DNA of 64,000 nt. Source: Robertmurraya massiliosenegalensis JC6. Lineage in GTDB: Bacteria > Bacillota > Bacilli > Bacillales > Cytobacillaceae. Made by a program: the position numbers and the translations under genes. The notes beneath the pieces were generated by a model. It was not told the origin of the DNA. It saw only the letters and a list, made by a program, of their open reading frames with translations, and made no database searches. This document shows, piece by piece, positions 42,150-50,713 of this stretch; the stretch's first letter is position 1, and every line of letters begins with the position of its first letter. Location of the stretch: assembly GCF_000311725.1 (NCBI RefSeq), contig NZ_HE978516.1:288671-352670 (forward strand). Direction: 5' to 3'.

Positions 42150-42768
42150 ATGAAAAATTTGATACAACAGTTCAATGAACTCCCCACTACTTGCCTTTTT
42201 CGATGCGATGAATGGAATGAATAATCTAGATGCTCAAATTAAACCATTAAGAGAGGAATACAAGGTGGTTGGTAAAGCTTTTACCGTAAAAATTCCTGTA
42301 GGTGACAATGAAATCGTCTTAAAGGCCATTAAAGAGGCGCGTCCCGGAGATGTCCTTGTAATTGATGCCAAAGGAGATACATACCGAGCGATTGCTGGCG
42401 ATTTTGTGATTGGCCTAGCACAAAAAATAGGGCTTGCTGGCATAATTGTTGACGGGGTTATTCGTGATATCCTTGGCATGAAGAATTTACATTTTCCTGT
42501 TTTTTGTAAAGGTACAACAGTTTCTGCTAGTCATAAAAATGGCAATGGTGAAATCAATGTTCCTATTTCCTGTGGAGGAGTTACCATATCCCCTGGTGAT
42601 TACATCATTGGCGATGCAGATGGGGTTATCGTCATTCCACAGAAAAAAGCCCTTCATGTATTAGAAAAAGGTAGAGAAAAAGAACACAATGATAAGATTC
42701 GTGCTGAAATAAATTTAAAAAACGAAGTATCCGCTCGGCAATACTTAGAAAACTTATTCAAATCGTAA
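42150..42768 (+). pseudogene. RraA-like aldolase/decarboxylase, frameshifted near start
   Basis: Family includes 4-hydroxy-4-methyl-2-oxoglutarate / 4-carboxy-4-hydroxy-2-oxoadipate aldolases and oxaloacetate decarboxylases. The natural start is ATG 42150, 8 bases after GGAGGG (KNLIQQFNELPTT, the usual N-terminus). After 16 codons a T5 run (42196-42200) shifts the frame; removing one T joins it to DAMNGMNNLDAQIKPLREEY and a complete C-terminal domain (GIIVDGVIRDI, GDADGVIVIP). A start at 42175 in the second frame has no ribosome site. About 205 residues when repaired. Convergent with prpB, divergent from the LysR gene. Confidence 0.78.
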
Positions 42769-42798
42769 AAAAGCGGACACTCTTTTCACGGAGTGTCC
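42767..42798 (-). terminator. intrinsic terminator of the tct-prp operon
   Basis: GGACACTC and GAGTGTCC arms (8 bp, 8-base loop) followed on the minus strand by CGC and TTTTTT. It lies eight bases beyond the prpB stop and overlaps the end of the convergent RraA-like gene. Confidence 0.82.
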
Positions 42799-42805
42799 CA
42801 TTATT

Positions 42806-43702
42806 TCACAATACGGTTTTCGCAATTTTTTTATCTAGTTCTTCATAATTGTAATAATCAATCGTATCATAAAGATCTTTGCGTGTTTGCATATCTTCTA
42901 GCCGATCTTTTTGGGTACCTTTATGATAAATCTCCTCAAAAACTCGCTCATACGCTTTTGCTGCTACTCGTAAAGAAGTCACTGGATAAATAACCATGCT
43001 ATAACCGAATGAGTTAAACTCATCAGCAGAGTAATATGGAGTTTTTCCGAATTCTGTCATGTTAGCAAGTAACGGAATCGTGATTTCTTCCTTTAAACGT
43101 TGAAATTCCAGATCCGTCGATAATGCCTCTGGAAAAATAGCATCTGCTCCTGCTTCTTCATATGCCTTTGCTCGCTTAATTGCTTGTTCTAATCCTTCTA
43201 CACCGTATGCGTCTGTACGAGCTACAATAACTAACGATGGAGCAACTTCCTTTATTGTTATAATTTTTTGAGACATTTCTTCTGTTGAAACTAATTTTTT
43301 ACCATTTAAGTGACCACATTTTTTTGGTAGTTCTTGATCTTCTATTTGTACGGCCGCTACCCTAGCTTCCACCATTTCCTTTGCAGTACGAGCTACATTT
43401 AATACTCCACCGAATCCAGTATCAATATCAACCAATAGGGGTAAATTCGCCGCCCTAATAATTTCCGTTGCACGAGCTGCCACTTCATCTGAACTTACAA
43501 TACCTATATCAGGCAAACCACGGCTTGCTGTATACGCTGCTCCTGATAGATATAAAGCATCAAATCCTACTTTTTTAGCCATTAGTGCTGCCATACCATC
43601 GTGTACACCAGGAATTTTTAAAATAGTTGGTGCCCCCATTTTTTCACGAAATTGTTGTGCAAGTTCCTCTTGGGAGGACTGCTTTTCTGTTAACCAACTC
43701 AT
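42806..43702 (-). CDS. prpB: methylisocitrate lyase (PrpB/MmgF)
   Basis: Cleaves 2-methylisocitrate to pyruvate and succinate; the isocitrate lyase/PEP mutase superfamily also includes dimethylmalate lyase. 298 residues. The catalytic motif is KKCGHLNGK near residue 123 (family KRCGH). VDIDTGFGG near 88 and QIEDQELP near 115 are metal-binding segments, VARTDAYGVEG near 158 and LANMTEFGKTP near 210 are typical of PrpB. AAGGAGGG precedes the ATG. It is last in the operon, 25 bases after prpD, and followed by a terminator. Confidence 0.92.
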   Translation of the reverse strand: MSWLTEKQSSQEELAQQFREKMGAPTILKIPGVHDGMAALMAKKVGFDALYLSGAAYTASRGLPDIGIVSSDEVAARATEIIRAANLPLLVDIDTGFGGVLNVARTAKEMVEARVAAVQIEDQELPKKCGHLNGKKLVSTEEMSQKIITIKEVAPSLVIVARTDAYGVEGLEQAIKRAKAYEEAGADAIFPEALSTDLEFQRLKEEITIPLLANMTEFGKTPYYSADEFNSFGYSMVIYPVTSLRVAAKAYERVFEEIYHKGTQKDRLEDMQTRKDLYDTIDYYNYEELDKKIAKTVL

Positions 43703-43727
43703 TCAAATCCCTCCTTCAATCCTTCGA

Positions 43728-45170
43728 TTAGATCATCATTAACTGAACAAAGTCATGAACATTTGTTTGTTTTAACTTGTTGCTATCTTCACACAAAGTG
43801 TAAATTCTTTTTGCTTGTTGTTTCGGAAAACGAGTCTCCAGATTGAAAGTGAATTTTTCTAATAATTTCGGAATCCCTTCATCTCTTCGGAAGCGATGTC
43901 CTAATGGATACTCATAAGCAATCTGCTCTGTTGCTGTACCATCCTTAAAGAATACCTGTACCGCATTAGCAATAGAGCGTTTTTCTGGATCTAAATATTC
44001 CTTTGTATAACGCTCTTCTTCCACTACTACCATTTTATCCCGAAGAGCATCGATTCTAGGATCTGATGCAGCCTCATCCTCATAATGATCGGCTGTAATA
44101 TCTCCGTAAATAAGGCCAATTGCCGTAATATATTGAATACAATGATCACGGTCTGCGGGGTTATGCAGAGGACCTTTTTTATCAATAATACGAATCGCTG
44201 ACTCATGAGTTGTAATCATAATTTTATCAATGTCATCTATTCGTTGATGGACATCTGGATACAGTTCAACAGCACATTCCGCCGCCGTTTGTGCATGAAA
44301 TTCTGCTGGATAAGAGATCTTGAACAGGATGTTTTCCATGACATAGGAACCAAACGGTCTCGCTAACTTTAATTCCTTACCACCAAAAAGAACATCTTGG
44401 AAACCCCAGTCTTTTGCGGAAAGGGCTGTTTTATATCCCATCTCTCCATTAACAGCCATTAATGCTAACCTTACACCTCTACTTGTTGCATCCCCAGCTG
44501 CCCAAGATTTACGAGACCCTGTATTTGGAAAGTGACGATATGTACGGAGGCTTGAATTATCAATCCAAGCGTTAGAAATCGCATTTATCACTTGCTCTCT
44601 TGAGCCTCCTAGCATTGCCGCCACTACTGCTGTGGTAGCTACTTTGACATATAAGACATGGTCCAACCCTTCTCGATTCAGACTATTTTCTAGAGCTAAC
44701 ACCCCTTGGATTTCATGAGCTTTAACCATGGCTACTAACACTTCATCCATCGTTAAAGGCTCTCTTCCTTCGGCTACATATTTTCTACTTAAATAATCCG
44801 CTGTTGCTAAAATACCACCAAGATTATCTGATGGATGGCCCCATTCTGCTGCTAACCATGTATCATTGTAATCGAGCCAACGAATAATCGTTCCAATGTT
44901 AAAGGCTGCCTGAACAGGGTCTAATTCAAATTGTGTACCTGGAACTCGACTTCCATTCGGTACAACTGTCCCAGGAACAATCGGTCCTAAATGTTTTGTG
45001 CATTCAGGATATCTTAACGCTAGAAATCCACAACCTAGTGTATCTAATAATACGTAGCGCGCTGTCTCAATAGCGTCCTCACTTGTTATCTCTCCAGTCA
45101 AGGCATAATCAGCAATTCTGATTAATACTTCATCTGCTTTTTGTGTCTTGTTTTCCAATACATTTTCCAT
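43728..45170 (-). CDS. prpD: MmgE/PrpD family 2-methylcitrate dehydratase
   Basis: 480 residues of the MmgE/PrpD family, which dehydrates 2-methylcitrate to 2-methylaconitate without an iron-sulfur cluster; relatives include cis-aconitate decarboxylase and iminodisuccinate epimerase. The signatures include [10 protein letters not shown] with [12 protein letters not shown] near residue 95-115, [20 protein letters not shown] near 210 and [15 protein letters not shown] near 290. AGGAGGA precedes the ATG. It sits between a DASS transporter and prpB, so the operon can carry an imported or internal methylcitrate to pyruvate and succinate. No PrpC homologue is in the window. Confidence 0.92.
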   Translation of the reverse strand: MENVLENKTQKADEVLIRIADYALTGEITSEDAIETARYVLLDTLGCGFLALRYPECTKHLGPIVPGTVVPNGSRVPGTQFELDPVQAAFNIGTIIRWLDYNDTWLAAEWGHPSDNLGGILATADYLSRKYVAEGREPLTMDEVLVAMVKAHEIQGVLALENSLNREGLDHVLYVKVATTAVVAAMLGGSREQVINAISNAWIDNSSLRTYRHFPNTGSRKSWAAGDATSRGVRLALMAVNGEMGYKTALSAKDWGFQDVLFGGKELKLARPFGSYVMENILFKISYPAEFHAQTAAECAVELYPDVHQRIDDIDKIMITTHESAIRIIDKKGPLHNPADRDHCIQYITAIGLIYGDITADHYEDEAASDPRIDALRDKMVVVEEERYTKEYLDPEKRSIANAVQVFFKDGTATEQIAYEYPLGHRFRRDEGIPKLLEKFTFNLETRFPKQQAKRIYTLCEDSNKLKQTNVHDFVQLMMI

Positions 45171-45188
45171 ATTATATTCCTCCTTGTT

Positions 45189-46622
45189 TTACCAGTAAAA
45201 TGTTGCAGCGAGCACAGCCACAATCAATGTGACAATACTGGATAAAGCTCCGATTGAATATTGCTCTTTTTTGCTGAAAACTCCTGTCTCATAAGCGTAG
45301 AAAGTGGTTGGTGAATGAATAGGTAACACCATCATTCCACCAATAATCATCACAACTAAGAACGCTAATCCTAATGGTGCTACCCCCATTAATTCTGCAT
45401 AAGACACAGCAATGGGAAAAATGACGACCATTGCAGAGGATGGCAAAGTAAATAAGAATCGTAATAAAAATACCAGTAATGCAATCAGAAAAATATTAAA
45501 AAGAACATTCGCATCACCTGGGATCAATCTCATTAATTGTGATGCAAGAACCTTAGCAGTTCCGTTCGTCTCTATTAATAGCGCCAATGAAAAAGATGAA
45601 CCTAGTAGTAAAAAATTCTCCCAATCATATTTCCGTAATGTTTCATTATTGATTAAATTCAATTTTGGTAGTGCATAAAAAACAACTAATAACATTGGCG
45701 GTAGAACAAGTGGAATCCGATCGTGATCCGTAAAGATCCATGTTAAAATCATGAGTAAAAAAGTTCCTGTCACAACCCAAAAGCGTGGTGGTATAGACTC
45801 ATTTCTCTCATCTTCCAATTGCAAATTGATATCCTTTTTTAAGAGCCAATCCTCTTTCGGGGTTGTCATCCTTAAAAAAAACCAAACAGATACTGCAACA
45901 ATCACCATTGCCAACCATAGAGGTGGCCCAATTCGTAAAAACCAGCCTAACCAACTAAGATTGGCTACATTAAAATCCTGTATTAGCTGGTACGCTAATA
46001 CCGAGAAGCCTCCACCAGTAAAAATTATCATCGTTGCATTTTGATTCAGCATTCCAATCACATACATACAATATTTCTTGAAAATACTCTTCTCTCCGAA
46101 TCCATAGTACTCATTCAATCTATTAACTAAAGGTAAAAAAATTTGGAATCTAGCAACAGCAGATGGTAAGAAAATAGGAAGTAATACAATAAAAATGGGG
46201 AGCCCAATGATGATATAGTGAGCACCACCCTTGCTCAACTTAATCAACAATCTTGCTACTGCATTATCCATGCCTACTTTTGCTAATGCTTTACTGATTA
46301 AAGATAGTACGAGAATGAAATAGAGAGCAGATGAAAGAAATCCAACTACCGCTTCCTCTACTGTAGAAACTAACCCTAATGCCAACATCCCTCCAATGAC
46401 TAAAAAGCTAGAAATTCCCGTTGGAATCGGGGCAAGTGTCCATAAATAAACGGCAAAGATTAACAATGCTAATGTTAGTAATTGGTCATTCGTAAATAGG
46501 TGAGACAAAGCATCTTTAGATAGAAAATAACCTCCTATAATACCGAATACAATAACAATATCCTTTAAATAACGATATTGTTGGAGCTTCTCCGTCTTAC
46601 ATGCTTGTAGATTTGTCTGCAT
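45189..46622 (-). CDS. DASS (SLC13) family di/tricarboxylate transporter
   Basis: 477 residues with about 12 membrane segments. It has the LAPIPTGISSFLVIGGML segment near residue 70 and the second-half LPSSAMVVIFPIAVSYAE and LPIHSPTTFYAYETG regions of the divalent anion:Na+ symporter family. It begins inside the end of tctA (26-base overlap) and ends 18 bases before prpD, so a second importer is translated with the tripartite system. The two transporters may differ in affinity or substrate. Confidence 0.87.
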   Translation of the reverse strand: MQTNLQACKTEKLQQYRYLKDIVIVFGIIGGYFLSKDALSHLFTNDQLLTLALLIFAVYLWTLAPIPTGISSFLVIGGMLALGLVSTVEEAVVGFLSSALYFILVLSLISKALAKVGMDNAVARLLIKLSKGGAHYIIIGLPIFIVLLPIFLPSAVARFQIFLPLVNRLNEYYGFGEKSIFKKYCMYVIGMLNQNATMIIFTGGGFSVLAYQLIQDFNVANLSWLGWFLRIGPPLWLAMVIVAVSVWFFLRMTTPKEDWLLKKDINLQLEDERNESIPPRFWVVTGTFLLMILTWIFTDHDRIPLVLPPMLLVVFYALPKLNLINNETLRKYDWENFLLLGSSFSLALLIETNGTAKVLASQLMRLIPGDANVLFNIFLIALLVFLLRFLFTLPSSAMVVIFPIAVSYAELMGVAPLGLAFLVVMIIGGMMVLPIHSPTTFYAYETGVFSKKEQYSIGALSSIVTLIVAVLAATFYW

Positions 46623-48111
46623 TTACTTTCTTTCGGCTGATTCTTTGTCTCAAAATCGGTATAGCAAAGGATAATAAAGATACAATTAGCAATGATACAG
46701 AAAGTGGATTTTTTAGAAAAATCATTAAATCCCCATTTGAAATGGTTAATGATTGTCTAAAGTACTGCTCCATCATCCCCCCTAGAATAAAAGCGAGAAT
46801 AAAGGGTGGAGCAGGAAATGCAAAGAGTCGCATCAAAAAGCCAAGAACACCAAAGATAAGTAACAAGTATAGATCAAAGGTGTTAAAGCTAATTGAATAA
46901 ACCCCAATTAAGCTAAACATAAGGACCAATGAAATTAACATTGGGCGAGGTATTTTCAAAACTTTAGCGATATAAGGGATTAACGGTAAATTTAAGACTA
47001 ATAGAAAAATATTCCCTACATACATGCTTGCAATAACTCCCCAGAAAATTTCTGGATTTTCTGTCATTAATAACGGACCAGGCTGAATTCCTAATACTAA
47101 CAGTGCCCCTAATAGAACTGCTGTCGTACCAGAACCCGGAATACCAAGACTTAACAGCGGCACAAAAGCACCACTTGTTGCAGCGTTATTGGATGCTTCT
47201 GGGGCTGTAAGGCCTTTAATCGATCCTTTTCCAAACTCATCAGGATTTTTTGAAAGTCGTTTCTCTGCAATATAACTTATAAAAGAGGAAATTGTCGCTC
47301 CAGCTCCAGGTAAGATTCCAATAATAAACCCCAAAATGGAATGTCTTCCAAGTGGGCCCCTCATTTCTTTAAAGTCACTTTTTGTTAGTCTTAAACTTCC
47401 AATATTTTGTGTTTTACCTAAGGACTTATCATTCCGATTTATGATTAACGAACATACTTCTGCCACCGCAAATAATCCTAATGCAATAACTAAAAAATCA
47501 ATTCCTTCCAATAAATTGATATTTCCAAACGTAAAACGTTGGGTACCTGTTTGTGGGTCAATCCCAATCGTTACCACCATAAATCCTACTAATGCTGAAA
47601 TAAGGGCTTTTATGGTCGAACCTTCAGATAAACTTGATATAGCTGTTAACCCTAAGAACATAAGGGCAAAATATGCTGGGGGCCCAAAGGCAATGGCTAC
47701 ACTTGCTAATGCAGGTGCCATAATCATAAGTAAAATGACACTTACTGTACCTCCTGTAAAAGAAGCAATCGCAGCTATTGCTAGTGCTTTACCAGCTTTT
47801 CCTTGTTGTGCCATTGGATATCCGTCAAATGATGTTGCTACTGTTCCAGAGATGCCAGGTGCATTTAATAGAATAGAAGATGTGGAACCACCAAATACAG
47901 CCCCGTAATAAACTCCAGCCATCATGACTATTGCAGGAGCAGGCTCCATTCCATATGTAAGTGGAATCATTACTGCTATTGCACTAATTGGTCCTAACCC
48001 CGGTAACATTCCGATAAATGTTCCGACAAAAACACCAATTAATACAAATAATATCCCTTCTAAACTAAAAGCTACTGAAAATCCGGTCATAATTCCTTCA
48101 AAAGCTCCCAT
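46597..48111 (-). CDS. tctA: tripartite tricarboxylate transporter, large membrane subunit
   Basis: 504 residues with about 12 membrane segments, the channel subunit of a TctCBA-type uptake system. Conserved: GTFIGMLPGLGPISAIAVMI near residue 30, AGVYYGAVFGGSTSSILLN near 65, APGISGTVATSFDGYPMAQ near 85 and FIIGILPGAGATISSFISY near 260. An AGGAGGG site precedes the ATG. It is third in tctC-tctB-tctA and overlaps the DASS gene downstream. Typical substrates are citrate, tricarballylate or other carboxylates captured by the TctC receptor. Confidence 0.94.
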   Translation of the reverse strand: MGAFEGIMTGFSVAFSLEGILFVLIGVFVGTFIGMLPGLGPISAIAVMIPLTYGMEPAPAIVMMAGVYYGAVFGGSTSSILLNAPGISGTVATSFDGYPMAQQGKAGKALAIAAIASFTGGTVSVILLMIMAPALASVAIAFGPPAYFALMFLGLTAISSLSEGSTIKALISALVGFMVVTIGIDPQTGTQRFTFGNINLLEGIDFLVIALGLFAVAEVCSLIINRNDKSLGKTQNIGSLRLTKSDFKEMRGPLGRHSILGFIIGILPGAGATISSFISYIAEKRLSKNPDEFGKGSIKGLTAPEASNNAATSGAFVPLLSLGIPGSGTTAVLLGALLVLGIQPGPLLMTENPEIFWGVIASMYVGNIFLLVLNLPLIPYIAKVLKIPRPMLISLVLMFSLIGVYSISFNTFDLYLLLIFGVLGFLMRLFAFPAPPFILAFILGGMMEQYFRQSLTISNGDLMIFLKNPLSVSLLIVSLLSFAIPILRQRISRKKVNADKSTSM

Positions 48112-48126
48112 ACATGCTACCCTCCT

Positions 48127-48585
48127 TTATATTGGTATAATTCCTTGAGGTAATTTGATCCCTAATAAATAAACAAAAATCGCATACATAAATAATGAAA
48201 AACAAATAGATACAATAACATTAATCACATGTTTTTTATAACCCAAAAACCAGGTACAAAAGTAAATAAATAGAACCGTCATAACAATAAAGCCCATTAT
48301 TTCAAATAAAGCAATATAACCAAACACCATTAAAAATACGGCAGAAATCATGAGTAATTCTTTCTTAGGAATATTACGCCTCGACTTTTGCTCTTCGGTT
48401 TCAGAGTCTTTAGAAAAATAAAGTGCCACAGATAACACAATTAACAGCCAACCTAGTCCTTTCGGAATTACATCTGCATCAACAGGTGTGTAAGGAAAGG
48501 ATGGAAGTTGGTAGCTTACGATTAAATAACCTGCAGCTAACAAAAATAAAATAAGAGCAATCCGCTGATTGATCGTTTTTAACAT
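48127..48585 (-). CDS. tctB: tripartite tricarboxylate transporter, small membrane subunit
   Basis: About 152 residues with four hydrophobic segments, matching TctB: an N-terminal segment followed by LPSFPYTPVDADVIPKGLG (the PxxxP-type loop), then a polar loop with EEQKSRRNIPKKEL and two or three more segments. Start was set at ATG 48585 because GGAGGGG precedes it by six bases; the frame is open five codons earlier. It ends 15 bases before tctA. Confidence 0.88.
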   Translation of the reverse strand: MLKTINQRIALILFLLAAGYLIVSYQLPSFPYTPVDADVIPKGLGWLLIVLSVALYFSKDSETEEQKSRRNIPKKELLMISAVFLMVFGYIALFEIMGFIVMTVLFIYFCTWFLGYKKHVINVIVSICFSLFMYAIFVYLLGIKLPQGIIPI

Positions 48586-48683
48586 AGAGGTCCCCTCCAT
48601 AAAAATAAATCAAACTATTAACCTTTTACATATGAGGGAGAAGTCAATGGATACCTGTATTGACTCCTCAACTCTGTAAATAA

Positions 48684-49724
48684 TTAGTTTCCAATTCCTA
48701 ATTCAGTTAGAAGCTCTTGCATTACTTCCTTTTCATTGTCTAGGAACTCTTTATATTCATCAGCTCCCATATACAACTCATTCCAACCATATTGTGCACG
48801 TACTTCATCCCACTCTGGAGAATCACTTAATTCTTTGAATTTGGCTTCATAGTAATCAATGGCTGCTTGATCCATTCCTGGGGGACCAAAGAAACCACGC
48901 CAGTTAATAAATGTTTCATCAATTCCTTGTTCTTTTGCCGTGGCAAAGTCTTCTAATACTTCCCCTTCTAAACGTTCTTCTGAAGTAATCCCTAGTACTT
49001 TAATGTTTCCAGCTTTTACTTGCTCCACTGTTTCTGCAACTCCAGTTGAGAATACATCGACACTACCATTTAATAAAGCTGTTAAGGCTCCACCTTCTTG
49101 ATCAGAAACATATTTAACTTTAGTTACATCAACTCCAGCTGCCTTGGCAATTTTAATGAATTGGATATGATCCATACTTCCTGGAGAAGATGCGCCAATT
49201 ACGGTAATACTAGAAGGATCTGCTTTCATATCTTCAAATAACTCATTTAAATTTTCCCAAGGAGCGTCTGCTGCAACTGCAAATGCTGCGTAATCAGCAA
49301 TCATGTTTGAGAGTGGTGTAAAATCTTCATGACCAAAATCAGATTGACCATTTAGAGGTACTAGTAATAATGGAGGCGATGCTACAAACAAATGGTACGG
49401 ACTTCCTTCTCTTTTGTGATTCTCTGCCCACGCAACTGCTCCACCACCACCAGGTCTATTTACTACACCAATTTTTTGGGAAATAATCCCTGTTTCATTA
49501 AACCATTGGGCTGCCATACGTGCAGTTGTATCCCAGCCACCTCCAGCACCAGCTGGAGCAACAATTTCTATTGCTTCTTTTGGCTCAAAAGAAGCAATAT
49601 CCCCAGAACCTGATGAACTCGAGTCGTCTGATGTTCCACTTCCTCCAGTTTCATTCGAACATGCTGCAACAACTAGCATTGTCATCATTAATACAAAAAC
49701 TGATAAAAAGCCTTTCCATTTCAT
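48684..49724 (-). CDS. tctC: tripartite tricarboxylate transporter substrate-binding lipoprotein
   Basis: Extracytoplasmic solute receptor anchored by a lipid. 346 residues from ATG 49724 (AAGGGGG upstream); the longer frame lacks a site. Residues 1-22 are a lipoprotein signal with lipobox VVAAC. The mature part begins with a Ser/Gly linker and has the TctC/Bug fold: EIVAPAGAGGGWDTTARMAA near residue 50 (ligand carboxylate contact loop), NRPGGGGAVAWA near 90 and WRGFFGPPGMDQAAID near 280. First gene of the transport-prp operon; a cre site lies about 90 bases upstream. Confidence 0.93.
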   Translation of the reverse strand: MKWKGFLSVFVLMMTMLVVAACSNETGGSGTSDDSSSSGSGDIASFEPKEAIEIVAPAGAGGGWDTTARMAAQWFNETGIISQKIGVVNRPGGGGAVAWAENHKREGSPYHLFVASPPLLLVPLNGQSDFGHEDFTPLSNMIADYAAFAVAADAPWENLNELFEDMKADPSSITVIGASSPGSMDHIQFIKIAKAAGVDVTKVKYVSDQEGGALTALLNGSVDVFSTGVAETVEQVKAGNIKVLGITSEERLEGEVLEDFATAKEQGIDETFINWRGFFGPPGMDQAAIDYYEAKFKELSDSPEWDEVRAQYGWNELYMGADEYKEFLDNEKEVMQELLTELGIGN

Positions 49725-49814
49725 TCTCTGTTTCCCCCTTATAATTTGTAAATCTATTATCAATAGTCATTTGACTAACGATTTAATTTTCATTCTAATT
49801 AAAATATTCAATAT

Positions 49815-49828
49815 TGTAACCGTTTACA
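49815..49828. promoter_or_regulatory. CcpA catabolite-responsive element upstream of tctC
   Basis: TGTAACCGTTTACA fits the B. subtilis cre consensus TGWAANCGNTNWCA at every fixed position. It lies 91 bases upstream of the tctC start, in the gap after the response-regulator terminator, where it could block initiation or early elongation. This predicts glucose repression of the carboxylate operon. Confidence 0.75.
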
Positions 49829-49945
49829 AAATAACGATTATTAAAATTTTTTAGTCTTTTTTGTTCATTTAGTTCACGCATTTTCATATGATGACTCTTT
49901 ACTATTCATGATTTAACATTAGCTAAGTATTTAATAGCAAACATA

Positions 49946-49975
49946 CAAAAAAGCCTTTTCATTATTATGAAAGGC
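49946..49975 (-). terminator. intrinsic terminator between response regulator and tctC
   Basis: GCCTTTCAT and ATGAAAAGGC arms (49953-49975) followed on the minus strand by TTTTTT. It separates the two-component system transcript from the tct operon. Confidence 0.82.
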
Positions 49976-50009
49976 ACTAAAAATAGAATAATCGTAGTTC
50001 CAATATTAA

Positions 50010-50693
50010 TTAGTTTTTATACAAATAGTATTTTCTCTCTGGTCTTCCTACATCACCATATTCAAGTTCTGCTTTACCTTCTTCAATTGAGATTAAATAC
50101 TCTAAATAACGCCTTGCTGTAGTTCTTGAAGCTCCCATTCTTTCTCCAATTTCTTCTGCAGTCATCCCTTTATTGCATTTATTTATAATCATCTTTACTT
50201 TCTCTAACGTCAGTGGATCGATTCCTTTTGGTGTTTCTTTTTGACCAAGCTTTTGTTTTGAATCTACATAACCAAAATACTGATCTAAAAAAGTTTGTTC
50301 GATTACTTGAGATTCTTCCAATTGGCTTTTTGCATTCTTAAAGCGTTCAATTGCAGCTATAAAGCGCTCTATTTTAACTGGTTTAATAATGTAATCAAAT
50401 ACGCCTTGCTGAATAGTTGCTTCGATTATCGGCTTTTCATTTGCCGCAGAAATCATAATAATTCCAACAGATGGGTTATACTTCTTAATTTTATCGATTA
50501 GCTCAGTTCCCATCATATCAGGCATATAGATATCCAATAAAATTAAATCAATTTGTCTACTTTTTACAAGTTTAATTGTTTCACGCCCATTTTGAACTTT
50601 CCCAACTAGTTTTACTTTACTAATTTTCTGCAAAAACTTTTCATGAATATCTGCGACTCGAAAATCATCCTCTGCTATCGCTACCCTTAACAT
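50010..50693 (-). CDS. CitB/DcuR-family response regulator
   Basis: 227 residues. Receiver domain at residues 1-120: VAIAEDDFRVADIHEKFL (acidic pocket), phospho-acceptor Asp54 region LILLDIYMPDMMG, and FDYIIKPVKIERF with the conserved Lys. The C-terminal part has a helix-turn-helix with MTAEEIGERMGASRTTARRY, as in DcuR/CitB/MalR regulators. GGGGGATTAGG precedes the ATG. It follows its sensor kinase by 20 bases. Such pairs induce carboxylate transport genes when the external substrate is present; the tct operon just downstream is the clear target. Confidence 0.92.
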   Translation of the reverse strand: MLRVAIAEDDFRVADIHEKFLQKISKVKLVGKVQNGRETIKLVKSRQIDLILLDIYMPDMMGTELIDKIKKYNPSVGIIMISAANEKPIIEATIQQGVFDYIIKPVKIERFIAAIERFKNAKSQLEESQVIEQTFLDQYFGYVDSKQKLGQKETPKGIDPLTLEKVKMIINKCNKGMTAEEIGERMGASRTTARRYLEYLISIEEGKAELEYGDVGRPERKYYLYKN

Positions 50694-50713
50694 CCTAATC
50701 CCCCTTCGATAAA

